Made by a program: the position numbers and the translations under genes. A stretch of 64,000 nt of DNA. Source: Rostrohypoxylon terebratum. Taxonomy: Eukaryota > Ascomycota > Sordariomycetes > Xylariales > Hypoxylaceae. Below, in pieces: positions 13,901-25,250 of the stretch; position 1 is the first letter of the stretch; every line of letters begins with the position of its first letter. The DNA lies in contig MU385894.1 in the NCBI GenBank assembly GCA_022497145.1, positions 124,001 through 188,000 of the forward strand, given 5' to 3'. The notes under the pieces were generated by a model. The model was not told the origin of the DNA. It searched no databases and saw only the letters and a list, made by a program, of their open reading frames with translations.

Positions 13901-16078
13901 CTCAGCTTACGAACTTGTAGATAGCGTGATAGATACATTAACTTGAATAGTCTATGATTGGGCTCTTCTTTTATAGTCCATTAATACCTAGCCAATCTAC
14001 GCCTTGTTCGACCGTATCTGTACGGAATCTCAACTTTCCCCGTCCCGGAGTACCTCACTTAGATTTAGTTGTAACATGACCTTATTAGTAAATAACTAAG
14101 AAGCTGACGACGCAAGACTTGGATGAAGTTTCTTATCCAGGAATTAGACCTGAAAAGTATATTGAAGGTTAGTCTATCCTAAAAAGATATTCTGATTTTA
14201 CTAAATATTAAACACCTAGATTATTCGATCAATGGAACGACTGCAATGGCGTTCATATAGCGAGATCTCACACTGCTTTGTCACATTGAAGAGAGAGAAA
14301 GGATAACCAACAGGTTTATTGAACAGCGCTTGGAAGCATAGAGGAATAGAGCAGACCAGACAACTGACATTCACAAATCAACGGAGTCTAATAGAAAGGC
14401 GATGGAGCGAGGAATCGACACCATAAACATGAAATTACCTCGATAATATACAAAAATATTAGGTAGTCAAATTTTCTTGACCAGGCTCCAAGCTGACAGG
14501 AGTGTGTACTACCTAGTGGTAGCGACGCCTGATCCTTGCAAATAACCAGCGCACATCTACTTTTCCTATGGGCTGTGTACACCTAGACTTAGTCTGGGGA
14601 CATCATGAAAGAGAAATATTTTCGTAGATCTCATACGAGGCGTCTTCATAGATTAAAAAGTATAGGTCGGTGGGGTTTCAGTCTCTCTAAACGCCACAAG
14701 TCCAGCAATGGTACCACCGTAGCGGTAGTATCGCAACCCACTAACCAGGTTGCCTACACTGTACGACTTCTCCAACGTATATAAAGTAATAAGCACGATC
14801 CTCCATACATCCTGCTGTCTTGAACGCGTACTGCAATGGAGCATTCATGTACCCTACCCCTTAGTTGGTTCCTATCATAAAATAACAACAAAAGAGCGTA
14901 GCTCCTAGACAAGATATGACGCGAAGGGGAAGAGTAACACGATGTTCTATTACATGTAAGTATTATATACAGTATTGTATACAGAAGATAAGCATGTCTC
15001 AAAATAACGTTCCGCTGTAGAACGTTGCGATGGTACAGTAACACGTAAACGTACCTAGGTAGGTAGGAGCCCTTCTATGATACCTACCTACATACCGGTA
15101 CTTATTATGCAAGTAGGGATTGATCATCCCCTAGCACGTACACCATCACACCCGCTCCCATACTGCGCTGACGCAGGTTGCTTAACAAGTCACCGGCACC
15201 ATCCTCGTGATATGTTTCAAATATCGATAAACCGTCAAGCTCCGATGTAATAGGAATATTTGATTATAATGATCCACGATCTCCATCTGATTTTGAAGTC
15301 CGGGAAACTGAAAAGTGGCTGTTCTTCTAAGGTCATATATGACGTCTGATTTGTACCCAAGGCGAGGTCAGGGTAATATGTTTTCATGCAAGCCCTGTAA
15401 AAACGGCCGAACTGAACGTTAAAAAATCTCGGGAATTTATTTATCTTCGCTTTTCTGCCCACGATTTAGCCCAGTCATCCATTCTACTTAGCCATTGTCG
15501 ACTTTTCTAGTACATACGTCAACGCAGCAGAGTTCAAATATCTTTCGTGGCAGGCTTGCCCGAGCCTTCGACTTTCGTCGGGAGATAGACCAAGCCACTC
15601 GACATGACTCGCTACTATCAGTTGCGACGTTCTCTCTTCGATAGTGCTAACGGCGCTCTAGACTGCCTAATCGTGTTTCGTTCCGACAAGAGGCAGAATC
15701 TTATATGTATGGCCCTGATGTAAATCTTGTGTAGTTGGATGATGCATCCCTCCCACCTTACTTTCGGTGGAACTGATGTACGATCTGCCTCGTCGCGATC
15801 CTCCGCCTTGGAGTCCTACTTGTTCCGCGACCCACCCTAAGGCATTATATACCACAGGAATGATTGGGTAGGTATAGGAATCTGACATCTGGAAGAAGCC
15901 CGCCCTTTCTAGGCGGATGGCTCTGTAGTTAGGCGGAAAGAAGTCGCGCCCAAGACACCGATCCTTTGAGCCTCCTAGTCCTCTGCTTAGCGATAAAAAG
16001 CTTACAAACTCTGCGCTGTCTTCTCTGCGAGAGGGAAATCTTTGTGTTGATTTTTACTGCTTTACTCTATTATATATT
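7980..16078. other. Gene-poor intergenic DNA with palindromes and a MITE
   Basis: Nothing here supports a gene. The longest frames (10900-11142 plus, 11201-11518 minus, 13289-13570 plus, 14754-15044 minus) carry no motif and overlap open frames on the other strand. The stretch holds one clear MITE-like element (annotated separately) and dense TACCTAGGTA-type palindromes, for example at 12405-12475 and 12540-12575. I looked for reverse-transcriptase, integrase and DDE transposase signatures and found none legible. Confidence 0.55.
11934..12100. mobile_element. Non-autonomous DNA transposon (MITE) with 29-30 bp terminal inverted repeats
   Basis: The left end, starting TCTCCCGAAGTGCCAACT at 11936, is matched in inverted orientation by the right end at about 12070-12098 (ending AGTTGGCACTTCGGGAGA). 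The arms run about 29-30 bp with one mismatch (CTGACA against CTAACA). Each end is flanked by TA (11934-11935 and 12099-12100), as expected for a TA target-site duplication. The element is about 163 bp, AT-rich inside and has no ORF. Length, terminal repeats and TA duplication fit a Tc1/mariner-type MITE. No other copy was noticed in this window. Confidence 0.8.
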
Positions 16079-17030
16079 ATGAAAAAGATGACAAAAAGCC
16101 ACCACAAGCGTGACCCTCCTCGACAGAGTCGACAGCAGCGTCGTCGACATCCACGAGGTTACATAGAAGCACCTCCTACCGCTGATGGTGAGGCCACAGG
16201 GCCCATGGAGGATGAAGCAGCTTTAGGAGAAGAGATGGATTCGCACCCCGTGTATCTGCAGAGCGGTGCCGACAGTAGAACAGAAACATTGACGTACCGA
16301 AACAATTTCCAACACATTGGACCGGGCCTCAGTACTACCAACTTCGATACTTCTACATGGACATCCACCGCAGGATATCCCATCTCGTCGCTGTCCGGAG
16401 GTAGTGATACTGGCGCTAACGCATACGGTCCTAACATATTCGACTACGATCCGAACACGCCGGATCTCTTTCTCAGCTACCCGGTTGCAGGTATTGGTAC
16501 CGGGTGGACTGATTCAAACCCCACGACAGACGGTGACCACGCGACTACCATCCTCGTGCCCAACACAACGACACCATACGGCATAAGTAGCTATGGTATA
16601 TCCATAACTCCCTCACCCCCAACGATAGGAGGACTAGATGAGACCTCGCATACGTCCAATAATACGTTTAGGCAAGATCAGCATCCGCAAACTCATGTGC
16701 ACGAGGACTCATATGACTTCTCGTCCGGACGGCGATGGTCCACGGAAAACTATCAAGGTTCTACTGCGTGAGTCTCTCCACAACATAAGGAAGAGAGATA
16801 CTGACCTCTAAAGTGGGTCTTCCCCTGAGCAAATCATTACAGGAGTAATGGAGACGCAATTCGAGGAAGAGCACACTAGCGAACGACCGAGAGAACACAA
16901 CATTGGCATGTGGGTGCAGAGCAGTGAGGACCCATGGAGCCCTGAAACAGCGCACGATAATGTTCACAACACTAGCTATTCGAATTTCGACGGCGGGACT
17001 GCCTCGAACGGTGCTGACAACAACAAATAA
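16079..17030 (+). CDS. Hypothetical disordered protein, probably two exons
   Basis: A 230-codon frame begins with ATG at 16079 after an AT-rich leader. The N terminus is strongly basic (KKMTKSHHKRDPPRQSRQQRR), followed by an acidic patch and a Ser/Thr/Asn/Gly/Asp-rich body typical of disordered fungal proteins. There is no signal peptide or membrane segment. The frame closes with TGA at 16769-16771, exactly where a GTGAGT donor lies (16768). Using that donor with the CAG at 16842 hits a stop soon after. A weaker donor at 16758 (AG|GTTCTA) with the same acceptor joins in frame to an acidic Ser/Asn-rich tail ending at 17030 (PWSPETAHDNVHN). Exon structure is therefore uncertain. I do not recognise the family. 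Confidence 0.5.
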
Positions 17031-19232
17031 GAGAATTAGGTAAGCCTTGCCCCTTTTCAGAGGTGGCTATCCTGGATTACTGGCTGCTGTGAGGGGGGAT
17101 GGGAAAAAAATAAAAGAAGTCATTATCAGGGCGGGCAATTTTCTTTATCTAATCACCCATGATATCGTAGCTTCATGACGTTGGCTCTCTAGAGCATGAG
17201 TCGCCGACATGAAATGGAGTTTTGGGAACAACGAGGGATCGAACGTCGTAAAGTAGGGCCGAGTTATACTTAGGTAGGATTCGCCACTTCTGTATGAGCC
17301 TTAAAACAAAATAGAATATCGCCACGATACACCGCCGAATAGGCAAAGCAACGTTTGACTACGTCTGATCCGAAATCTGAAGGTGGTCATGACAGCACGT
17401 CTTAGGCTTATGTTGGACACTACATACAATTCTCCCCGCCTAAGCGCCAGAGTCAATACCCATCCACAACTCTTCAAGATAGGTTGACAAGTTCGGCTAA
17501 TCAAACGAAAACTATTATGTTGGCTTATTTTATATTGCCAGATAGGTAGCGCATGCAAAATATTGCCGCTGCATCAAAAGAATCCCTGACTAATAGCTAC
17601 CTACCTAACAGTAACTAGGTGTGCGAGACATTCTACTCCAAATCAGCATCAGATGTTTGAAAGGGTCGTCTCCAGTTACTTACTTTCAGATTTGAATATC
17701 TCAGTCGAGGAAATCATTCATTATTTCGATGCCTAGGGAGGCCCCTTTTACATCGATGTTGAGCCATGAAACTCGGAGCCACCATTCGCTGCCTCGCATA
17801 GCCACCCCACCATAGTAGCAATAGCCAATCGATCACCCAACTTCGCCTCAAGGTTTAGATAAAATTCCTGATAGTAATTGAGTGAGTGGCAATTTTACAC
17901 AAAATCCTCAAATGAAACACTTGTAGCAGTCTCATAGAGCTCATCCGATCGTACGAGCACAACTTCAGGGGTTCGATAGTGATCTGATCCGATAACAGGT
18001 ACGTACCTATGACATGTGTTAAAAGAAAAGAAGAATACATAATACTATGTATGATTTATAAAGCGGGATTTAACCTACCTCTTCAACTAATATTCTTATA
18101 GTGGCCTGTCAATGCGGATAAAATAGGCAAAAAGTGATGTTGAAGGAGGTTCAAGCTCGGCATCACGTGGGTTTATGCTACATGGATGTGGTGAAATTTG
18201 ATGCAAGGAGGAGAATAACTTAATAAGATCCGAGAAGTCAAATTAAGCTCAGGGACAGTGCGACCCAAAATTCCCCGGAGGTCCGCAGTAGTTGCCAAGG
18301 GCTTGTGCTTCGCCTTCTTATGCGCAATCTTGAAGCTGTTAGGGTGGTTCCTGCATATTCATCGATACTAGGTATGACGGTATGACGCTTGAACGGGAAG
18401 TTGGCATAGATCCATCACGGATGTTCCGTTTGTCTACTAGGGGAAACGATTAGCATCACCCTTATGCTGTAATGCTTGCCCCAACTTAAACCCTATCCAT
18501 TCTCGGCATGGCTACCAGCCAATACTGCCAATACTGCCAATACTCCTGGACGGACCATAGACCTCCAGCTGCATCCTTCACAGCCCCCGCGCACACTTGA
18601 GCGGAGACGACCGATATAGGTTATTAGACTAACAGTGGAGGACTTGAAGCCTTAACGATTCATCAATGCCTATTGGAGAAATGTCCCAGAAGCTAGAAGC
18701 TCTAGGTAGCCGAAAAGGGGGCTTCACGCCTGGTTATCACGTTAACCTTATGCTTGGCGTTGCTCCAGGAGATTCCTGTCTAACGTGGACGTATACTTCC
18801 GAGGTTCTAAATGCTGAAACTTGCAGGTACTTGAAGGAGTCGCCGGACTCAACCTAGAAAGCATCCTCACTGTTTGTTATCCAAGTTATTGCCGGAATTT
18901 CGCAAATTGTGACCTCACTCGGAGAATAATCCACTCCTAGAATGACACCCTAAGTCTAGGAACAATTCCTCAAAAGTACAAAATGCTACAACGCCTCAGC
19001 CTAGGTAAGCACTGAACCACCTTCCAATAAAACATGCCTACCTATATGCAATATTTCTACTGGGTATCGTCTTACCAAATTCGTGGCACTATATTGAAAC
19101 CTAAGTATACGGTTACAACCATTACCAAAGTTTCTGAAGACATAATCTTTGATAAGCATATACCTTTACTGTAATCAGGAAGAGGGATATCGTCGTCTGG
19201 GCCTGTTTCAGGCGGTGACATAAGCGCGTTGC
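17031..19232. other. Intergenic, no supported gene
   Basis: Only short frames without motifs occur here (17301-17558 minus, 17855-18040 minus, 18666-18857 plus). A small tandem CCAATACTG run lies near 18522-18545. I see nothing else to annotate. Confidence 0.55.
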
Positions 19233-19785
19233 AGAGGTCGACTTTACCAGTAACGAAGGGGTACAGAGATCAATGAAGTTCTACAGCGAAAGAGGCGAGA
19301 ATATAACTCCACTCGATAGAAGGCTCGGCAAAAGCGGATGGATTCTGACGGCGACAGAACGAGACTCCCAGCAGCTTCTGATCCTTGATCGTCCGATAGG
19401 CATGTCCACGCGCTGTTGGCAAAGTCGGTAGCCAAGTCATGGATCACTCCGTGCATATGCCCCATTCTCATCAGAAGCCGGACAGGCATAGTATAGAGAC
19501 ATTCGGTGAACTTAGAAGGTGCGTATATAGCGTTTCGAGTAACTTATGGACTATCGTTTGATTTCGCGGACTTGGACGCGAGGCTTCCAGCACCGCGATA
19601 GAGTAAGGGATGATAGCCGGGGGCATCTGGCGCTGCAAGATTTCGGCTGCCACGCCTGGATTTTCTTTGAAGCACGAGTACACATGGCGACAGGTGAGAA
19701 GCGAGGGCAACAGGAGGCGTATATTGCATAGCTCTTGCAATATGGAGATCACAATCTCGCAAGGCATTCCCGTGAAAGTGGCCAT
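19233..19785 (-). pseudogene. F-box-type protein relic with frameshift
   Basis: An ATG at 19785 opens a frame with an F-box-like N terminus (TGMPCEIVISILQEL, then LLLPSLLTCRHVYSCF) and a continuation ending in KLLETLYTHL. The frame then goes out of phase near 19520. The next frame down continues the protein sensibly: PSKFTECLYTMPVRLL, the helix MHGVIHDLATDFANSAW, and the block LSPSESIRFCRAFYRVELY that is typical of fungal F-box-associated proteins. That frame stops at 19244-19246 and has no recognisable C-terminal half. No intron with acceptable signals joins the two frames, whereas a single missing base would. I read it as a truncated, frameshifted relic; a sequencing error for the shift is possible, but the missing C-terminus argues for decay. 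Confidence 0.5.
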
Positions 19786-20279
19786 GTTTGTTTGGAGTAG
19801 ATGTGGTGTGCTGCTTCAATGTGAATCACGTCTTCGAAGTTAGGAAAACCCCTGACTTACGTCATTTTTAGATGCTAGAACGTATCGACAACCCCCACAA
19901 AGATATTTCGGTATTGATAGTGTAGTTATAAATGAGTATTACTCAGTCTTTATTTGATCGTGGAAATTGGTGTAGCTTCAACTTTGAACTATTATTACGT
20001 AAATATGTAAATATGTAATACGGTATACCTAGCTGCCTAGGTAGGTACATGTATTAGGTACGTATTAGGTATAAACGCATCGGAAGGAAGGAATCTGCAG
20101 AAATACCCACTATATAAGCTATGATCTACATGCGGTATCATGTAATATGCAATAAACCATACTCTTCCACTCATGTATGGACTTCCCGGGCTCCAACTCT
20201 CTTAATCTTTCCATTCTTGTAAATAATTTTTTTTTCACAATATCGCATTGCTTTATCTTGAATTATTCTGTCAATCGTT
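19786..20279. other. Intergenic / promoter region of the Gemin2-like gene
   Basis: This AT-rich stretch has the usual palindromes (20031-20050) and a T-run at 20227-20235 just upstream of the Gemin2-like ATG. No independent gene is visible. Confidence 0.5.
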
Positions 20280-21989
20280 ATGAAGTCGAGAAAGCGTATC
20301 GCCGAAAACGATGGCGGAAACGCTTACAAGAGACACCGGAATCCGCAATACTCTGGGGAAGCGAAGACCAATTCAAGCATGGATCCGAATTACGGACAGC
20401 GAAGTGCCTTTGGTGACTTCGACTGTCTTACGACTGTGCCGACCGGAGACAACGATTTAGACTGGGAAGATGATTCTGATGCGCTCGCCTATCTAAAATC
20501 CGTACGGTAAGCAGATACTTCCATTCCTATCCCCTACTTTCATTCTGCAGATTCTCAAGGCTAAACCTACATGCTGGTTTTCTTAGGTAATTGATACTAA
20601 TATGGTGAGTATAGAACCCAGGCATCCACAATCCCACACGTCCTCGTCGCGAGTAAAGCCGGCCCGCAATTGCCTCCCAAGTCCGTCCAAGGCGAAGACG
20701 AGAACCTCGACCGGAGTATCTATGAAGATGGCAAAGGCGATTATAGGGGATATTATCACGATGGTGCCTATACCGCATATCCACCCGACTACTCAGGCGA
20801 GGACGATGACGAAGATGAAGATGAAGATAAAGATAAAGATAAAGAACAATATGAAGAGGAAGACAAATGTCACGACGAGCTAAATCACAATTACGAAGAA
20901 GGCGAAGAAGCAGAAAATCCGGAATTTGACTACGAAGAAATCTGCTCCGATTCCGACAGCGAAGGCCGTCCACATAACAGCAGTTCAGACGAGATCCGCG
21001 ACGCGTACTTTGCCTCCCTGACCAACCAATTCCTATCCCTTCGCCAGACCCTACAGAATGCTCCGCCACCCGATAAAAGAAAATCGCTCCCTAAATCGAA
21101 CCCAACCGTAGTCGGTGAATTCGGCTCGCGGTCCGACACATTCCCCAAGTGGGCTGGCCGAATCCGCGGCACAGATCCGTTACCTGCCCAGATCGCGGCC
21201 ATGCATAAGGACGGCGTGATGCGACTGCTGCGAATCATCCTCGGTGGGAAATTCCTGCGCAAGAACCATCCACTGTGGGAGCGTACTAGCCGATGGATAT
21301 GGGCTTTACTCGCGCGCCTGCCCGAGCGGGGCGAGCTAGACTACCAAGAGATCGGGTATATCCGCGAACTGGGAAAGAGGGCAGTGCTGCTGATGGTTAG
21401 TCTGGCCGAGATGGAGGTTCTGAAAGAACACTACGATGTCGGCGATAGCAGCGTCGAGAGCCTGGGCGACTCTGACATCGACGGTCAAGGCATCGACGAG
21501 GAACTAGGCCCGGATGAGTTTGACGGATGGGATGACGTGGAAGAGGAGGTTGTAACCGTGAGCGCCAACGCCGTCCCACAGGCGAGGGAAACTGATGAGG
21601 CGGGAGAAGCGTCCGACGTCGAGATGCAGATCGATTCAGACTCCGAGGTAGAGGACGGGGAAGTATCCGAAGAACCCCCAACCAAAGCAGAAGAATCATC
21701 GGCTGACATAGAGACGGCCAAGGCCCGGCTCCTTCACCAGCTCGAGACAACGGCCGAGGAAGATACCGCGGAACCTACAGCTTCCGAACGTGAAACTACA
21801 GATCTCATGGATGAAGCTTTTGCCGCCCTCGATGCCGATGAAGAGGCCCGGAAGAGGGAAGAGCGTCTCAGAGCTCAGATCAACGAACGCGCCACCTTGA
21901 ACATGATTCTTACTGTAGCTGGTGAGTTTTACGGCCAGAGAGATCTTCTCGAGTTCCGGGATCCGTTTGGCGGGCTTCAGGTTGAGTAG
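20280..21989 (+). CDS. Gemin2/SIP1-like snRNP assembly factor
   Basis: Two exons, 20280-20506 and 20615-21989, are joined through an intron with a GTAAGC donor, CTAAT branch site and TAG acceptor, giving about 533 residues. The junction reconstructs the N-terminal Gemin2 block DALAYLKSVRTQASTIPHVL (around residues 68-87), which corresponds to the conserved YLRRVQIEAAQCPDVVVA segment of animal Gemin2. The C-terminal helical domain contains IWALLARLPERGELDYQEIG and YIRELGKRAVLL, also typical of the family. Gemin2 holds Sm proteins during SMN-dependent spliceosomal snRNP assembly. Unusually, the two conserved parts are separated by a long acidic low-complexity linker (D/E/K repeats around 20800-20940), and a second acidic region (21480-21860) follows the helical block. 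The gene stands alone on its strand. The family call is by motif. Confidence 0.8.
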
Positions 21990-22649
21990 GTAGGCTAGGC
22001 TAGACTGACGATGTGTCTATAACGTGACAAGACTGTTCTATAGTACCTTCGCCTACATAGTAGGCACTTTGCACATTCCGCTATTTGCTCATAGCTACCC
22101 CCATAAGAGATAATACAATAATACCTGCTGTGATTCTCAGAACGACTTTTCGCTGTCACTAGTTGCTTGTCACTGTGGTAGATTGTACATCAATTCATGA
22201 TTTAGTGGTACAACTGACCAATCTTTCCATATCGATATGAAGCAATCCATTTAATCCCAACAGTAGGAATGTTTCGGGGAATTTGTCCCTTGCGCGTGCA
22301 TGTGTATATGCTCCTGTCTCCTTGTGATACGCACTTGAAATTGGTGTACAACGTGCCTGCTGCAACATCCGTGCAACACAAGCACCAAAACTCCGTAAGC
22401 GCCAATCAAGCCCGTCATGCAGTGTTCGCTAATATCCATGAATGTTCTCGCCCGCCGGTGTTCAATTCGATACATCCAATCCGTCACATAAAATACAATA
22501 ACTCTCGCTATCTCCCTAAACCCCCACGCGTGTCCCCTTCATGTCCTGCGTGCCTCGCCTCGCCTTGCCTAATTGTCTCTTGGGTATCCTAGAGTAACGC
22601 AATCCACACCACATTCTAAACATCAAATCATCCGCCCCGTTTTGATAAA
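21990..22649. other. Intergenic between convergent genes
   Basis: This is the shared 3' region of the Gemin2-like gene (plus) and the RNR-inhibitor-like gene (minus). The open frames here (22202-22592) overlap on both strands and have no motif. Confidence 0.5.
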
Positions 22650-23567
22650 TCAAACATCGCTCATCTCAACCTCCCATTCCCCAGTCCTAACAAGGAAATC
22701 TGCCTCCCCAAAATCATTCATATCCGCGTCTCCGAACACCATCACGTTATCTTGGCTTCGCATTCTCTTAGCGCTGCACTGGGACCTCATCTTCCGTGGC
22801 ACGGCCATGATACGACCATTACTCGTATTCGAAGACCACTCTGCGGAGGCGGATGAGAGGTGGCTTCTGGGGCTGACTTCGCCGTCGAACCCATCTCGCC
22901 ATGTGTTGAAATCGAAGCTCGCGACGCTTAATCGGCCGGGCGTAGAGGGCGCTTCTGGCTCCTCGTCTTCGGTATAGGAGCGCTTGCGTGCGGAGCGAGG
23001 GGAGGCGGGCGGTGCGGAGTCTAGTGAGTCTTGGCTGTTGGTCAGGCCCGGGACGTCATCATCGTCGGTCATGACATCTTCTAAAGGCAACCCGTTGACG
23101 CTGAGGAGGGGCTGAAGTGAAAAAGAAGATGCAGAGAGAGGAATCGACGGCGAGGCGTGCTCAGGCTGTGTGTCTAGGCCACCGACCTTATGGATCCCGC
23201 AGAACGGGAGAAGTTCACGCGGGGTCGAGATGGCATTTGCCCGTGAGCGACCCTCGACCATGGTGCTGTATGTCTTGGGGGTGGCGTTGGTGTGTTCGTC
23301 GAAAAGAGAGAAGGCGCTATAATTGCCTGTCTTGTAGCCTTCAGGTACAGACTTGCGTACTCGCATGCCCACAGAGAGAAGGTTTGCTTGCACGGTAGCA
23401 GGTAGGGGAGGACTGTTGATGCAAGGGGGAGATGGAGGGACATCAAGATGTTGTGAAGATGAGGGTGACGATGGCGATGGCGATGCACTGAAGAATGAAG
23501 TGATCTGTCGCTGTGCGCGATCGCTAGCTGCGCCTGCAAACTGACGCTTGGTTCGTGGGGCTGACAT
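22650..23567 (-). CDS. Putative ribonucleotide reductase inhibitor (Dif1/Spd1-like) with PIP box
   Basis: An intronless 305-residue frame starts at an ATG at 23567. The N terminus carries a canonical PCNA-interacting motif, QRQITSFF (residues 19-26; Q-x-x-I-x-x-F-F). A Ser/Pro-rich linker follows, and then the block LLSVGMRVRKSVPEGYKT (about residues 63-80), which I associate with the fungal RNR_inhib family (Spd1/Dif1/Sml1 group) that restrains ribonucleotide reductase or controls small-subunit localisation. The rest is Ser/Pro-rich and disordered, with an acidic C-terminal tail containing NDFGEADFLV near residue 285. Fission yeast Spd1 is removed by PCNA-coupled CRL4-Cdt2 ubiquitylation, which fits a PIP box here. 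The family assignment is from memory of motifs and needs a profile search. Otherwise it is simply a PIP-box nuclear protein. Confidence 0.65.
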   Translation of the reverse strand: MSAPRTKRQFAGAASDRAQRQITSFFSASPSPSSPSSSQHLDVPPSPPCINSPPLPATVQANLLSVGMRVRKSVPEGYKTGNYSAFSLFDEHTNATPKTYSTMVEGRSRANAISTPRELLPFCGIHKVGGLDTQPEHASPSIPLSASSFSLQPLLSVNGLPLEDVMTDDDDVPGLTNSQDSLDSAPPASPRSARKRSYTEDEEPEAPSTPGRLSVASFDFNTWRDGFDGEVSPRSHLSSASAEWSSNTSNGRIMAVPRKMRSQCSAKRMRSQDNVMVFGDADMNDFGEADFLVRTGEWEVEMSDV

Positions 23568-25250
23568 AGCTGATGGCTTGGAGGTTGGATGAGATCGATA
23601 TTGGGACGGACGTATTACGTGTCTGACGCACTCTGGCCCACACGAATGGTACTGGGTTGTCTCAGATCAAATGTCGACCCCAGAGTTCCGAAGGTTTGTC
23701 TAGGTATGTGATGGAATAGTAGTACGTAGGAAGGGAACCCCAATAGGCTCTGCAAGGCACGAACCCACCAGGTCGAAACGGCACAGCCACGCCGATCTGC
23801 TATGTACTGCGTATTATTCACTGATAAGCCTCTGTGAATAATGCAGCTGAATGAAGATAATTATGCGCCGAATTGACACAAAATTAATCCTGGCGGGTTT
23901 GAATAATTTCGGACCATGTATGTATGTATGCGGGCGACGTTGATGAAAAGAAATGGAAAAGCAATGAATTATTCGAAAGAGGCTGGCTGGATTGAAATTG
24001 GGGGCTGATTAGACGATTAGGACGGCTTCGAAACAAGGAAGTGGAAAGTGGGGGATACGCGATGCGCGTCATTAGTCCCTTCCGGGGCGTGTTTTTACGC
24101 GTTTGAGTGGAGTCTTGGCGTTAAACTCGAACCACTACTAGGTACTAGGTATGTCATAAGAAGGTACCTAGGTACATATCTGAGACCTCAATATCACCTC
24201 GAGATCCACGATTTGACCGCCTCATGGATGATAGATTACATCACTATGGGTTTAATACTGATATATTGGATACGATGATATAGGACATTTCACTTCGAAA
24301 TCATATATGTCCTTGCCTCTGCTAACTAAATCAAGGAACCCTCGCTCTATTCCACTACATCCAAGTCAGATCGTAATACGTATCTGAAGCTACCTATTTT
24401 AGACTGCGCACTGTTGGCTCGTCGCCCAACAGTTGAAAGGTCCATATGAGTGGTTAATAATGACTTCATTGAAGTCTTCGAAGATACTGGTGGAGTAACA
24501 GACAAGGCGCCCTTGCATGCATAACGAGGGATCACTTCAAGCATAAGGGACTGACTCTCAGGTAGACAATCTGAAATACGATGGCTTAGGGGAATCAGGT
24601 CTATGCTGAATCTAGACATCAAAATATTCGAGAGATATTATACAGTTATAAGGTAGGATATAAATGTGGAAGCATCATCATCATAAACAGCAGTAATAGT
24701 AACAAGTCACGATAGGCAAAATAAGACCAAAGGTTGTGGAACAATGTGAATTCGCCTAATGCAGTGATGCAGTGATGCAGTAAAAACAAACAACCACTGC
24801 GATCGGGTATGTAGCGATCCTCAATTAGCGTTCCACATCCTCGCATCAGACCTACGGAACCTACCCCTCGCGAGATAGAGTCCAGTCAATGCTCGTGGAA
24901 AGCCATTTCCAGCTGTCCACCCACGCAGTAACTACCATCCTGCCTCTTATCTGGAGGGCGATGACTGCGCAAAACACAAGGCGAGAGAAATGAGGAAAAA
25001 TCATTCGTGAAAAACGGATGATGCAAGATATCAGGACCCCAAACGCCCTTTTATATTGAAGGTTCTTTTTTGGTATCCGTCGTCTATCTGCAATGACGTA
25101 GAGGTTCGTAAAAAAGTCGATTTATGTCCGGAAGACAAGATGCCAGTTTTTCATGCGCCCATTCCGTCGAGAAAGTCCTTGCAGATATCCGAACCACACC
25201 ATGAAGTCGTGACCATGCCCATTAATGAAGAAAAGACGAGACGAAATCCT
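23568..25250. other. Intergenic; small doubtful ORFs
   Basis: Upstream of the PIP-box gene and downstream of eS27. A minus-strand ATG frame at 24619-24347 (90 residues) is continuous but matches nothing I know. Plus-strand frames at 24048 and 25056 look like noise. A GCAGTGAT tandem lies near 24763-24780. Confidence 0.45.
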
